DNA of 64,000 nucleotides from Aldrovandia affinis (taxonomy: Eukaryota > Chordata > Actinopteri > Notacanthiformes > Halosauridae), in the NCBI GenBank assembly GCA_029706075.1, contig JAINUG010000369.1, forward strand, positions 260,001 through 324,000. Reading direction: 5' to 3'. Positions 47,611 to 61,478 of this stretch are shown here, in pieces. The translations under genes and the position numbers were made by a program. How positions within the stretch are numbered: the stretch's first letter is position 1; each line of letters opens with the position of its first letter. Under the pieces are notes generated by a model. The model saw only the letters and a program-made list of their open reading frames with translations. It had not been told where the DNA came from and ran no database searches.

Positions 47611-50600
47611 GGCATGAAGCTGCTCTGATGGGTGACATCATCGCCCCAGGACTCAGGCTGCGAGGGGCCGCTGAGGCCCCTTCCATGTCCAGGTCAAAGG
47701 TCGCACAGAGAAATAGCAGCATCACCGGTAATATATGTAATATGTAATATATGCCATTTAGCAGACGCTTTTATCCAAAGCGACTTACAGTAGTGAATGC
47801 ATACATTTTTCAGTATATGTGGCCCCAGTGGGGATTGAACCCACAACCTAAGCGTTGCCAACGCCATGCTCTACCTGCTGAGACACACAGAACCACACTC
47901 TACCTACTGAGACACACAGAACCACGCTCTACCTACTGAGCCACACAGAACCACACTCTACCTACTGAGACACACAGAACCACGCTCTACCTACTGAGCC
48001 ACACAGAACCACGCTCTACCTACTGAGACACACAGAACCATGCTCTACCTACTGAGACACACAGAACCACGCTCTACCTACTGAGCCACTGAGACACCAC
48101 TGAGAACCACAGAACCACTCTACCTACTGAGCCACACAGAACCACGCTCTACCTACTGAGCCACACAGAACCACGCTCTACCTACTGAGACACACAGAAC
48201 CACACTCTACCTACTGAGCCACACAGAACCACGCTCTACCTACTGAGCCACACAGAACCATGCTCTACCTACTGAGCCACACAGAACCATGCTCTACCTA
48301 CTGAGCACACACAGAACCACGGCTCTACCTACTGAGCCACACAGAACCATGCTACCTACTACGCCTACCTACTGAGACACACAGAACCATGCTCTACCTA
48401 CTGAGACACACAGAACCACGGTAATATCCTGTGTGCTCACAGCTCCATTAGAAAGGCCTGGGGGCCCCAGATAGTGTATGGTGTAACGCACTCACAGCGA
48501 CGGGTGATTTGCGAGTGTGAGCTGCCTATTGCGGTTGCGGTTTGAAACCCGACTGTGTCAGTCCAACTCTGGCCGGGAGCCCCGATCAGGGTCGGCGTTT
48601 GGCTGTCCGCCCCAGGGGGAAGGGGGAGGGTGAGCCGGCATGAGCTCGTTGAGAAGAGCGAAGGGTGTCTGCAGAAAGTAGGGGGGCGAGTTTTGTCTCG
48701 GAGGAGGTCATCTTGACCGCTAGCCTCGGAGAGTAGCTTGCCCCGTAGAGGTGGGCGGCGAGTTCGTGGGGGGAGGGTTAATCGAAATAAATAGAGGGTG
48801 TAATTGGCCACTAAATTGGAATGAAAACGGGAAAAAATTTAATTTTCTTTTGTTAGAAAATAAAGGTGTTCCTCAGCACTGCCTCTCACCAGGAGCTGAT
48901 AACGCAATAAAGCAAAATGTTGCTTATTCATTCACAAAGTGAACGATTTAAATTGATTTAGACATACAATTACAAGGAGTGAACTATATTCGGTTGCATT
49001 TTTTTTCAATTAAAATGGTATATAAATCTGCAAAGAGCCATACGATAAACAGATCGAGTTGTACACTTTGTGTGAAACTTTTTTTTAGCTTAAAAACTGA
49101 TACCGTGATATACTGAAAACCGTGCTATTGAGTAGTACGATTTTCCAACACTCCATGATTAGTGTGGTAGAGCAGCGTTAGCACGTTAGCACGTTACACT
49201 GTGTGTGTGTGTGTGTGTGTGTGGAAAGTGTGGCTCCACTATGAGCTGTCTCTCGGCTCACCCCCAGCGCCTGGCCTCAGTGACTTTGAGCTGATGACCA
49301 CCACGCTGGAGAAACTGGGACAGCTGGAGAGGAAGGTGAACACCCAAACCCAGGACATCCAGAGCAAGGTGAACCTCACACCTTCCAGCAGAGCACAGAC
49401 ACACACACCATACACACACACACACACACACTATACACACACACACAATACACACACACATCATACACACAAACACATTATACACACTATATACACACAA
49501 GCACATTATACACACAAACACATTATACACACACACACACACACACACACACGTTCTGGTGACAGCGTGTACCCAGAAACTCGCAGCTCAGTAGCTGTAA
49601 GTGAGGGTTTAAGTACCCTTGTCCGATGTGTCGCAGTTACCCAGCATGCCCTTCCCCGGCAGGGAATACCCATTGCACCCAGACATCCCGGAGGCACCCA
49701 TTTAGTATACAGTTAACAATGGACTTGGTGTGACCATTTGGCCCTAACAAGGTGGGGCTGTTGTGGAGAGTGTGTGTGTAAAATGTGTAAAACATTTAAT
49801 CTGAATAAAACAGTCAATGAGGGTTATACTAAATTTCATACGTCAAACCTAACATTCCCCCATTTTGTGTTGGTGGTGGGGTAGCATCCCAACCACCATT
49901 ATTTAGATTCTATTCATTTTCCCATTTGCACGAGAATTGGTCAGACTGGAATAAGTCACATCATAATGCACATTATTGACTAAACCACGCAACTTACAGT
50001 ACATACAAAGAACTAAAACAAAAGGTGCAATACTAAGCCCCTAAATACACTGAGATATTGCCAGATATATATCAATTAGCCATTGGGCCACAGTCGTTTC
50101 CTTTTTAGTCGCACTATGGTAATGCTCGTTAGCGCGGAGGGAAGCATCAGTAGCCTCCCGAGTAGAGATGAGAGCGTGCTTCATTTTTAATCCAGTTTCT
50201 TTAACTAATCTCTCAATCAATTCTGTCAGAAACTGCCACAAGAGCTCTCTCACTGGAGTCCAACGCCCAGCTATCGGGTGCTGGAACAGAAGTGTTAGCG
50301 GTGACATCGGGAACGACTAGAATAGAGCTGATAATGATATACATACCACTTGGGTTAACGAAATAGGAAGTGTTAGTGATAGAAGTACCAGTTGGGTTAG
50401 GTGTTAGCATCATGCGTAGCAGAAGCAAGATGGTGAGTAGCTTTTCCTTCGATGGCTGCAACCTTTGGCCTCTCATCTGGTGTGGGCCTTCACTTTCAAC
50501 ACTCCCACCTGTCTTGGTTTGTGTATTGCTTCATGTAGTCTCTTCACTACTCCCCCATTTTGTATTGGGGCTCCTGCGCTAGCCAGGAGTCCACAATCAA

Positions 50601-53600
50601 GTTTGTGTACTGCCCACACCCCCGGCGGTCTAGGGAGTGGGGGGGGGAGAGCTACAGGGGCACAAAGGGCAGCATAATTACTCAGAGGTATTATAGTACT
50701 ATTCTTACCGGAGAGAATTTGCACTTCCACCTAAACCTTGTAAGTCAAGAGACTTATGTGTGAGTAGTAAACCAGGAATGTTGGTAATTGATACAGATGC
50801 TTCCATATCTATAAGGATATTACATGGTACGCCCCCTACCCTCGTTCCTTTATACCAGGGGTCGGCAACCTTTAACACTCAAAGAGCCATTTGGACCCTG
50901 TTTCCACGGAAAAGAAAACACTGGGAGCCGCCAGTGGCGTAGCGAGCCACGTAAACGGCGCCCCATTTTCTGTCGACGGGGGGGGGGGGTTGTACATGCG
51001 AAAAATTCTTGCGCCCCTCGGATTTTCTGTCGACGGGGGGGGTTACGCAAAGAAATTTTTGCCCCTCGGATTTTCAATTCAATTGGATAATTACAATTTA
51101 TTTTCCCAAGCCACGCGGAGCCGCAGCATAAGGATGAAAGAGCCGCATGCGGCTCCGGAGCCGCAGGTTGCCGACCCCTGCTTTATACGAATCATCAGCA
51201 CCTTTTGCAATGGGGCCGAAAAGCTCTATTCACTAGCTTGTAGCGATCTCACTAAGTGAGCTAGTTCTTCCTTTGTCTTCCTCTTTGCTCTTAGCAGCAT
51301 GCCATTTGGTTAAACGTGTAGCCCATGCCAATAGGTCACTGCAATCTCTTGGAATATAAACAATCTCTCCAGCTTTGTCTTTGAAAATTACTACCATTAA
51401 TTATTGCACACAAAAAAACATCATCGTCTCTACAGGGTTAATTTCCTGGATTACCATAAGATGAATACAGTTTGAATTTCTCTTCAACGTACACTATATG
51501 GCCAAAAGTCAGTGGACACCCCTACTAATTATTGAGTTCAGGGCTGTTTCTCAGGGTTTGGGATAGGCCCCTTAGTTCCAGTGAAGGGTATTCTTAATGC
51601 TACAGGATACGAAGACATCTTAGCCAATTGGGCGCTTCCAACTTTGTGGCAACAGTTTGGGGAAGGCCCTTTGCTGTTCCAGCATGACTGTGCCCCTGTG
51701 CACAAAGCGAGGTCCATAAAGACATGGTTAGACGAGTTTGGTGTGGAGGAACTTGATTGGCCTGCACAGAGCCCTGACCTCAACCCCATTGAACACCTTT
51801 GGGAGGAATTAGAACGCCGATTGCGAGCCAGGCCTTCTCGTCCAACATCAGTGCCTGATTCCCACAGACACACTCCAAAATCTTGTGGAAAGCCTTCCCA
51901 GAAGAGTGGCAGCTGTCATAGCCGCAAAGGGGGGTCCAACTCCATATTAATGCCCATGGTTTTAGAATGGGATGTCCAACAAGCTCATATAGGTGTAATG
52001 GTCAGGTGTCCACTGACTTTTGGCCATATAGTGTATCTCTCAAATGGTTCATTCTCACCTTGTTCCCTAGCAGAGAACACTGCCGTACCTCGGGCTTGCA
52101 TTACAGCATCCCCCATCACTTGGGTGGACTCAAACCTCGTTGTAGCCCACGCTGAATTCCTGTCATTTTCACTCAGACTTGAGCAGACTGTGTCGGGACA
52201 CTTCGCTCCAGTAAGAGTATACGCATCAAAGGCATGCAGACCGCCCACAGCCATGTACTGCCCTATCTTACTCCAAAATGCTACATTTGGGTCCTGTCTC
52301 TGCAAATCAAGTAATTCTTTGACCATAGTTTGTAAATCAGAGGGGTCATGTGGAGTGTGTTTTAACACCGAGACCGTTGCAGGGCTCCCCTCCCCCAGCT
52401 GTGGGTTAGGAATGGTGTCAATGGCCACCGGTGCTAATGAGGGATTCACAGAATTTCTTGGTGGGGCGGTTGGGGCATAAGGGGGGGTTTCTTGCTGTGT
52501 CGAGACAGCTATTTCAGGATACAAGAGTAGGGGAAGGCTGGTTGAATATGTCCGTTTCATTATCTTTATATTTGAAATCTCCCTGACATTATTTTAAACT
52601 TACTGCGACATTCAGTTAATTCTCTAGTCAGCTCCTGTAGCGGTTTGTTATACTCAGATTTCACTGTTTGCCGCATCATTGCTGTGCTTGTAAGACAGAA
52701 CAACACACATTACGGCTTCTTTCCTTTTTTTTTTGTACAATTCTCACGGTTACTGCAGCATTCGCTCATAGCTTGAGCTAAAGCTTGTTCGTGTTGTGCT
52801 TTCAAAGGAAAGGGTGGATTAGCCAAAATTATGCCACTCTATCTAGGTGTGATCGCTTCCATGGCAGCTTTCCTAACCTCCTCACTTAACATCTTGTTCT
52901 CCATTCCTGATCCAGCGGTCGGTAACACTACAGAGATTTGCAGATGATTCATTCTGAATTATTCTACAGCTAATACAAAATTATGACAAATACTCGTTGG
53001 TAGCTGTGTCCCCATGTGTAAGGGTTTCTAAGGGCAAGTAAAGTATGTGCTTTGTACTTTATCGTATTAATGGGAATACAGGGGCAATTCCTATGTGTAT
53101 TACTTATCTCGGGCTCATAGACGGCAACTATTCTGGGGCTCATAGTGTCCACAGTCCTTATGCTATTAGACCGGAACCTCGACAAGCTTATAGCAATATT
53201 TACACAAATTATATTATATTATATATAGGCTTATTATATTCTATAGGCTATATCGTGTACACTATACATAACAAACATATCACATAGGCCTAACACAACA
53301 ATACAAGTGATGCACATAAAGTTTTTAGACACAAAACAAAATTGGGCTCGGACCAGAGTTACGAGCAAACATCAGTGCACTCTCGCTCTCACGCGTTCAC
53401 TCGCATTGGCAAACAGCCAAGGTTTTCACAACTTACAATCTATTCACCAAAGCAATCTTTCTTTAATCTTTCTTTTTACCGATGTGGTAAAATACCCAAA
53501 CAGTACCCCAAGTGTACTGTCTACAACTTCAATGGCGCTCGAAAGGACCCAACAACGGCAGCGGTACTGGGAAGCACCCGCTAGCAGTAACCAAAAATGC

Positions 53601-56600
53601 CCCAAATGGCAACGGCACCCAAACGTGTCGGAACAAGTTGACGCTGACGCACCCATGGAACCCGACGCCCTTTATCGGTGCCTCTTGGTCAACCACAGTG
53701 GTCCAATCTCAACACCATCCCTTTCCACACTTTTCTTTGCAAAAAATATTTTAGTACCCTTGTCTGAGGTGGCGCAGTTGCCCATGTAACGCAGCTGGTT
53801 CTGCCCGCAGCGAGTTTCGAACCGAGGGATCTCTGACGCAACAAGAGAGCGATTAAGCTCGCTGAGCTAAAGACTCAAGTCTCCAACTCTGGGAACTAAT
53901 CACACTCTTATACACGTCACTTTCTGTAGCGGATGCTCACGTACCAGAGCACACCCGCTACACCCAGTTGTGTAAAACATTTAATCCGAATAAAACAATC
54001 AATGAGGGTTATACTGATTCACACCTCAAACCTAATAATACACATCATACACATATATATATACACATATCATATACACACATATATATACACACATCAT
54101 ACACACATATATACACACACATCATACACACATATATACACACATCATACACATATATATACACACATCATACACATATATATACACACATATCATACAC
54201 ATATATATACACACATATCATACACATACAATGGGGGAAATAAGTATTGAACACATCAACATTTTTCCCAGTAAATGTATTTCCAATGAGGCCATTCAAG
54301 TGAAATTTGCACCAGACTTTGGTATTAACTCAAGAAATCCAGACAGAATATCTAAACATTAAAGTCCATATGTAAATAAAGTTATGTGTAATTAAGTGGA
54401 ATGACATAGGAAAAAAGTATTGAACACACTAACTGAAATGAATTCAATACTTAGTGGAGAAGCCTTTGTTTGTAATGACAGCTTCAAGACGCTTTCTGTA
54501 TGAAGTAATTAATCGCCCGCAGTATTCAGGTGTGATTTTGGCCCATTCCTCTACACAGATTGTCTTTAAATCTTGAAGATTGCGGGGGGCCCTCTTGTGA
54601 ATCTGGATCTTCAGATGCTTCCACAAATGTTCAATTGGGTTTAAGTCAGGTGATTGACTGGGCCATTCCAACAAGTTGATTTTCTTTCTCTGAAACCAAT
54701 TGCGAGTTTCCTTTGCTGTATGCTCTGGATTGTTGTCCTGCTGGAAGGTCCACCCACGTCTCATCCTCAGCATCCTGGTGGATGGCAGCAGGTTCATCTC
54801 AAGAATCTCTCTGTACATGGCTCCATTCATTGTTCCTTCAATGATATAAAGTCTGCCAGTACCACGAGAGGAGAAACAGCCCCACATCATGATACTTCCA
54901 CCTCCAAACTTCACTGTTGGTATAGTGTTATTCGGGTGATGTGCAGTGCCATTTCTCCTCCAAACATGGTGTGTTGTGTGACAGCCAAAAAGTTCAATTT
55001 TGGTCTCATCTGACCAGAGTACATGCTTCCAGTAGTTCACTGGCTTGTCCAAATGTTGTTTGGCAAATTTTAAACAAGCTTTTTTTCAGTAGTGGAGTCT
55101 TGCGGGCTGAGCGTGCACAGAGGCCATGGCGGTGGAGTGCATTGCCTACTGTCCTTTCTGTCACAGTTGTACCTGCTGCCTCCAAGTCTTTCTGGAGCTC
55201 TTTCCTAGTGGTCCTTGGCTCTTTGGCTACTCTTCTAAGTATCCTTCTGACTCCCTGATCAGAAATCTTGCGAGGAGCTCCTGTGCATGGCCGGTTGATG
55301 GTGGAGTGATGTTGCTTCCACTTACGGATAATGCCCCCAATGGTGCTTACTGGAAGATTCAGAAGTTGTGAAATACGTCTGTAGCCAATTCCATTTTCAT
55401 GTTTTGCAACAATCTGGTTGCGAAGGTCTTGAGAGAGCTCTTTGCTTTTACCCATCATTAGATGTTTCTTGTGTGGTACCTTGGTAACAAAAAAAAACTT
55501 TTATAGCCCATCAATATATTCTAACCCAGCTGACATTAATTAGCACAGATTGGAGGTAGAGTTGCCTCCTAATTAGTTATGGTTTTCAGCTGGTTCCTTG
55601 CCTTTCCTTGCTGTGGTGTACTGCTTTTTCTTAGTGTGTTCAATACTTTTTTCCTGTTTCATTCCACTTTATTACACATAACTTTATTTACATATGGACT
55701 TTAATGTTTCGATTTTTTGTCTGGATTTTTTGAGTTAATACCAAAGTCTGGTGCAAATTTCACTTGAATAGGCTCATTGGAAATACATTTACTGGACAAA
55801 ATGTTGATGTGTTCAATACTTATTTCCCCCATTGTAGATACACACAGGAGATACATCATTGGGTTTAACTCTGTTTTTATTTGCTTGATTAGTAAGTGTG
55901 ATTATTTCAATAATCCATTGGCAAGCTTTTTCTTAACTGTGGGAACCACATTGCAGGATTCTGTTTGTTCACGTCTAGTTAGAGAATGTAAGTGACAGTA
56001 ACAGTTTTAATTGAGTAAAAATCAACTGAATCAAAGAATAGGCGACACTTTTGACTGAAGTCCCTTTGTTACCTGTGCGGCGCATTAGCTGTTTGTGCGC
56101 TAAGGACAAGCTGTCTTCAGCCTGGGGAAAACTCCGCTGCCTTTTCAGCAGCTTTAGGCCTCAGCTCAGAGAGAACGGGAGTGAGAACTCACCCTCCACC
56201 CCACACCATCACAGAACCACCTCCACTCCACACCACCACCAGAACCCTCCACCCCACACCATCACAGAACCACCACGAACCCTCCACTCCACACCATTAC
56301 AGAACCACCTTCACCCCACACCACCACAGAACCACCAGAACCCTCCACTCCACACCATTACAGAACCACCTTCACCCCACACCACCACAGAACCACCTCC
56401 ACCCCACACCATCACAGAACCACCTTCACCCCACACCATCACAGAACCACCCAGAACCCTCCACCATCACAGAACCACCAGAACCCTCCACCATCACAGA
56501 ACCACCAGAACCCTCCACCTCACAGAACCACCTTCACCCCACACCATCACAGAACCACCTTCACTCCACACCACCACAGAACCACCAGAACCCTCCACCA

Positions 56601-59600
56601 TCACAGAACCACCTTCACTCCACACCATCACAGAACCACCAGAACCCTCCACCATCACAGAACCACCAGAACCCTCCACCCTCACAGAACCACCTCCACC
56701 CCACACCATCACAGAACCACCAGAACCCTCCACCATCACAGAACCACCTCCACTCCACACCACCACAGAACCACCCGAACCCTCCACCCTCACAGAACCA
56801 CCTCCACCCCACACCATCACAGAACCACCTCCACCCCACACCATCACAGAACCACCTTCACTCCACACCATCACAGAACCACCAGAACCCTCCACTGTTG
56901 GAACAGCGCTTTGTTTTTGTTCACTACCCCTCGATGCCCCCCCCACAGAACTGTGAGTAATCTGCCCCACACAGAACTGTGAGTAATCTGGGCCACAGAG
57001 CTGTGAGTAATCTGCCCCACACAGAGCTGTGAGTAATCTGGGCCACACAGAACTGTGAGTAATCTGGGCCACACAGAACTGTGAGTAATCTGCCCCACAC
57101 AGAACTGTGAGTAATCTGGGCCACACAGAACTGTGAGTAATCTGGGCCCCACACAGAACTGTGAGTAATCCACCCCCCACACAGAGCTGTGAGTAATCTG
57201 GGCCACACAGAACTGTGAGTAATCTGCCCCACACAGAACTGTGAGTAATCTGCCCCACACAGAGCTGTGAGTAATCTGGGCCACACAGAACTGTGAGTAA
57301 TCTGCCCCACACAGAACTGTGAGTAATCTGCCCCACACAGAGCTGTGAGTAATCTGGGCCACACAGAACTGTGAGTAATCTGCCCCACACAGAACTGTGA
57401 GTAATCTGCCCCACACAGAGCTGTGAGTAATCTGGGCCCACACAGAACTGTGAGTAATCTGCCCCACACAGAACTGTGAGTAATCTGCCCCACACAGAGC
57501 TGTGAGTAATCTGGGCCACACAGAACTGTGAGTAATCTGCCCCACACAGAACTGTGAGTAATCTGCCCCACACAGAACTGTGAGTAATCTGCCCCACACA
57601 GAGCTGTGAGTAATCTGGGCCACACAGAACTGTGAGTAATCTGCCCCACACAGAACTGTGAGTAATCTGCCCCACACAGAGCTGTGAGTAATCTGCCCCA
57701 CACAGAGCTGTGAGTAATCTGGGCCCACACAGAACTGTGAGTAATCTGCCCCACACAGAGCTGTGAGTAATCTGGGCCACACAGAACTGTGAGTAATCTG
57801 GGCCACACACAGAGCTGTGAGTAATCTGGGCCACACAGAGCTGTGAGTAATCTGGGCCACACAGAACTGTGAGTAATCTGGGTAGCTCAGCAGGCTTCCT
57901 GCTTGTGGTTGGGCTTTTCTGAGTATTTATCTGGGTTGGAAGCAGACTCCACGAAATCACACGCAACTGCAAATATAGCAATAAAGAAATTGGTGAAAAA
58001 AGGCCAATATTGAAACCATTCCTGCAGTACATCATACATATATACACACACACACATTATACATTGTGGCGTCCCCAAGGGTTGGGCGACACTCACTGAC
58101 CGTTCAGAGGGCGTAGGCACGTGTAAAAACACTGAGGAGGCAGTAATATCAGCAGAAGTTATGATTTATTAAACAAACGAACACAAAACGCAGGGTGGGG
58201 TCTTTTTGGGGAATACAAACACAAAGTCCACAAGGCTTGTCTCTTTGTCGTTGTCCGTTCCCAATCCGCAATCCAGGTCCAAGTTCCGTTTGTCCAGTCC
58301 GTAATCCAATTTCCAGTAATCCAATCCAACAAAACCAATTCCCCAACACTCTTTCAAAAACTCTCTCCAAAAATACTCTTTGTAAATCCTGGCTGGTCAA
58401 CCGACTTCCACAGGTATTTACTCACCAAATCCGCACAGCAACTCCTTTCCCAACTCGTTCCGACTCCTCTCCTAGAACAATGGGCAACCGCCCTTTAAAT
58501 AGGCCTTTGAAATGGCTTTCAGCTGTTCTCTATCTCCATTACCTGACTTGGTTCAGGTGTTACTGTGGCATGCTGGGAAATGTAGTGAAAAATGGCTGCC
58601 ATGTGTTGTAGGCCAGGCAGCCATTTCCTAGTGCAGCCCATCCGGCTGCCACACACCTCCTCCTCAGCTCTGACCTCGGGAGGGCCGAGCGGCCTATGTC
58701 CAGCGGCCACCAGGAGGGTCCCCCTCTCCAGGTCCACTCAGGAAGTGTCCCCCCTGGGTCAAACGTCCAGAATCCCCAGTCTCCGGTTGCCTGAAAAAAT
58801 GTCTGGCAGACATTAATGAGGGACGCAAGTGGCTCACCTTTTCTGCCCCAAAATGGCCACCAGTGGGTACAGGCTCTGGGCTCCACGGACGGAGCGGTCA
58901 CCGCTCCGGTTCTGGTCTTCACCAGCCCCCCATGGCTCCTCCGGTATCCGTTTCGCCATTCCGGAATCCAGTGTCCAGGCTTCAGCCTTTTCCTCCACCT
59001 CCCTTTTCCTTTCAGGGGGTCAGGTAGGGTAACTGGGGAAAACATTCTCTTCACCACACGGTTAATTCTCCCTTTTTCTTTCCTTGTCCTTCTGGCATCT
59101 CTGCTCCACCCATGCTTCCCATGGTCACTCCGTCTACCCATCTGCCTGTTCCGTTTTCCTTTCCTCTTCAGTGGAGAACCTCTAATCTTCACTTTTCTTT
59201 TAAATTTTTCCAATTTTAGTGAGGGGGATGGACTCACCTTTTCAGGAGATGGTTGGGTGTTCAAACCGGCCTCGGCCATAATTATGAGGCCTTCTTCCAT
59301 ACTATGGTCCCCCCCATAGCTCCTCCTGGCTCCCTGGAAGGTCCGGGCAGGCTGAGTGGGACTGAGGACCATTGTCCCCACTCCACTGTCTGGTCATCAT
59401 GTCCTCCCAGCCCGCTGGCTGCGGGACCTCCACCTGCGTGCTAGCGTCTTGGGTGACAGGAACACACTGTACACAGTCCAGCTCTTCACTCACCCCTTTC
59501 AGGTGGGCCTGTAGGTCCAGCACAGCCTCGGCTTGACCTTCAGTACTTCGCGAAATGCATTCTCTGTGGCCCGCTGCTGGCTTCCATCTCCGCCATTTTC

Positions 59601-61441
59601 CCCTGAAGCTGTGCGGTCTGCTCCAGCTGCAGCTTCTGACCTGCTCCTGGTGCTCCAGCGCACTCTTCTCCCGTCTCCTCCGCTTCCTGGAGTCTGACCT
59701 CCCCCGTCTGCTGTAGGCTCTCCAGCTCCCGAGTGCGGGCCTTCTCGCCACGGAGCTGTGACCGGATCTCCTCCTCGGTGCGGTTCTTGTCCTCGTGCAG
59801 GCCGCGCAGCTCCTTCTCGTAGCGCGCCCCACGCCCAGCACCTCCTTCTCGTGCTGCAGCCGCGCGTCGCTCAGCTCCTCCTTGTGCCGTGATTTCTCCT
59901 GCGCCACGCCCATGGCCAGCTCGCCCAGCATGGCCTTGCGCTTGTCCGCCGTCTTCCTGGTCTCCTCCAGCGCCTGCTGGAGTTTGTCCTTCTCCTGGCC
60001 CCGTTCAGTCAGCTGCTCCAGGAGCCGGCTGTTGGCCTCGACCTGGTGCGTATCCCTGCTCTCCTGCTCCACTCTGGGCACCGGGAGTTGCTCCGCCTCG
60101 ACGCATGGTTCTCCGCTGCTTTCCTTAGCTCTGCCTCCTTCTGGGCGAGCCTGGTCTGGGCATCCCCAAGGCCGGGCATACTCATCTGCGGCCTGGTCCT
60201 GGGACTCCTGCCTGTCCAGAAAATGTCGCTGCTCATCCTCACGCATCTTTGTCAGGTTTCTCACCTGTTCTTTGAGCGCCCGGTTGTGGGACTCTACACG
60301 CCTCACTTCATCGCCCTGGGATGCCTTCTCCTTTTCATCTCCCCAGACATGATTCTCATCACTTCCAGGAGTCCATGTGGTGCTCCTCTTGCAACTGCAT
60401 CACGGCCAGCAGGTGGCGCCCTCTGAGGTGCTCACCTCCAATTTTGCCTTGCACAGCTCAAGCTGGGCACTCTGCTTCAGCTCTTGGACCTCACGGAGGG
60501 TGACACGCCATCGGTCCTCCACCATGGCTGCCCGTCTCTTCAGTCTCTGCATCTCTCCCATCGTGGAGTCTGTTGCACAAACCAAACAAAACCCCTGCTG
60601 CACTACCTCCTCTTGCCTATCTGTGCTGCCTCTGCCCGCATTCTCCACCATATGTGGCGTCCCCAAGGGTTGGGCGACACTCACTGACCGTTCAGAGGGC
60701 GTAGGCACGTGTAAAAACACTGAGGAGGCAGTAATATCAGCAGAAGTTATGATTTATTAAACAAACGAACACAAAACGCAGGGTGGGGTCTTTTGGGGAA
60801 TACAAACACAAAGTCCACAAGGCTTGTCTCTTTGTCGTTGTCCGTTCCCAATCCGCAATCCAGGTCCAAGTTCCGTTTGTCCAGTCCGTAATCCAATTTC
60901 CAGTAATCCAATCCAACAAAAACCAATTCCCCAACACTCTTTCAAAAAACTCTCTCCAAAAATACTCTTTGTAAATCCTGGCTGGTCAACCGACTTCCAC
61001 AGGTATTTACTCACCAAATCCGCACAGCAACTCCTTTCCCAACTCGTTCCGACTCCTCTCCTAGAACAATGGGCAACCGCCCTTTAAATAGGCCTTTGAA
61101 ATGGCTTTCAGCTGTTCTCTATCTCCATTACCTGACTTGGTTCAGGTGTTACTGTGGCATGCTGGGAAATGTAGTGAAAAATGGCTGCCATGTGTTGTAG
61201 GCCAGGCAGCCATTTCCTAGTGCAGCCCATCCGGCTGCCACAACATATATACAGTTTTGTTTTATTAATAATACTTTTTGTTCCAGAACACATCTGGATC
61301 ACAATTATTCATACCACTATATAGTCTTTTACATTTAATCCAACAAAAACAAATCTTCATAAATATACAACTTATTTGAAGTTCATTGGAAGGTTATGGA
61401 ACAGACACAACCCAACAACGCAGACACACACACACAACACA

Positions 61442-61478
<37 letters not shown>

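Larger units (their letters stand above)
49611..54035 (-). mobile_element. Retrovirus-like LTR element, degraded fossil, minus strand
   Basis: LTR-like direct repeats at about 49611-49853 and 53752-54035 share their outer ends (AGTACCCTTGTC near the left end; AATAAAACA and GAGGGTTATACT near the right) but differ inside. On the minus strand, in order, there are a gag-like stretch about 52560-51985, a protease-like motif near 50800 ([11 protein letters not shown]), a short KVKAHTR RNase H-like piece near 50480 and a possible env-side piece about 50307-50041. Most of pol is missing. Many breaks; clearly old, and itself a target for a hAT MITE and a Tc1 copy. Family not resolved. Confidence 0.5.
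58065..61242 (-). mobile_element. Non-autonomous LTR retroelement carrying a captured gripap1-like segment, fossil
   Basis: LTRs 58065-58653 and 60653-61242 (about 590 bp, TGTGGCGTCC...GCTGCCACA) are nearly identical, with 4-bp target duplication ACAT (58061-58064 and 61243-61246). The 2.0-kb interior reads on the minus strand: an ATG follows the right-hand LTR ([14 protein letters not shown]), and a purine-rich tract precedes the left-hand LTR. No reverse transcriptase or integrase motif is visible. A stretch about 60060-59840 encodes [34 protein letters not shown] and [10 protein letters not shown], closely matching from memory the coiled coil of GRIPAP1 (GRASP-1), without introns. The interior is broken in several places. 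LTR identity points to a young insertion. Confidence 0.72.

Noticed and set aside
56494-58053. Open frame of about 520 codons on the minus strand
   Set aside because: Two adjoining minisatellites (CCACACCATCACAGAACCAC and GTGAGTAATCTG units) generate it.
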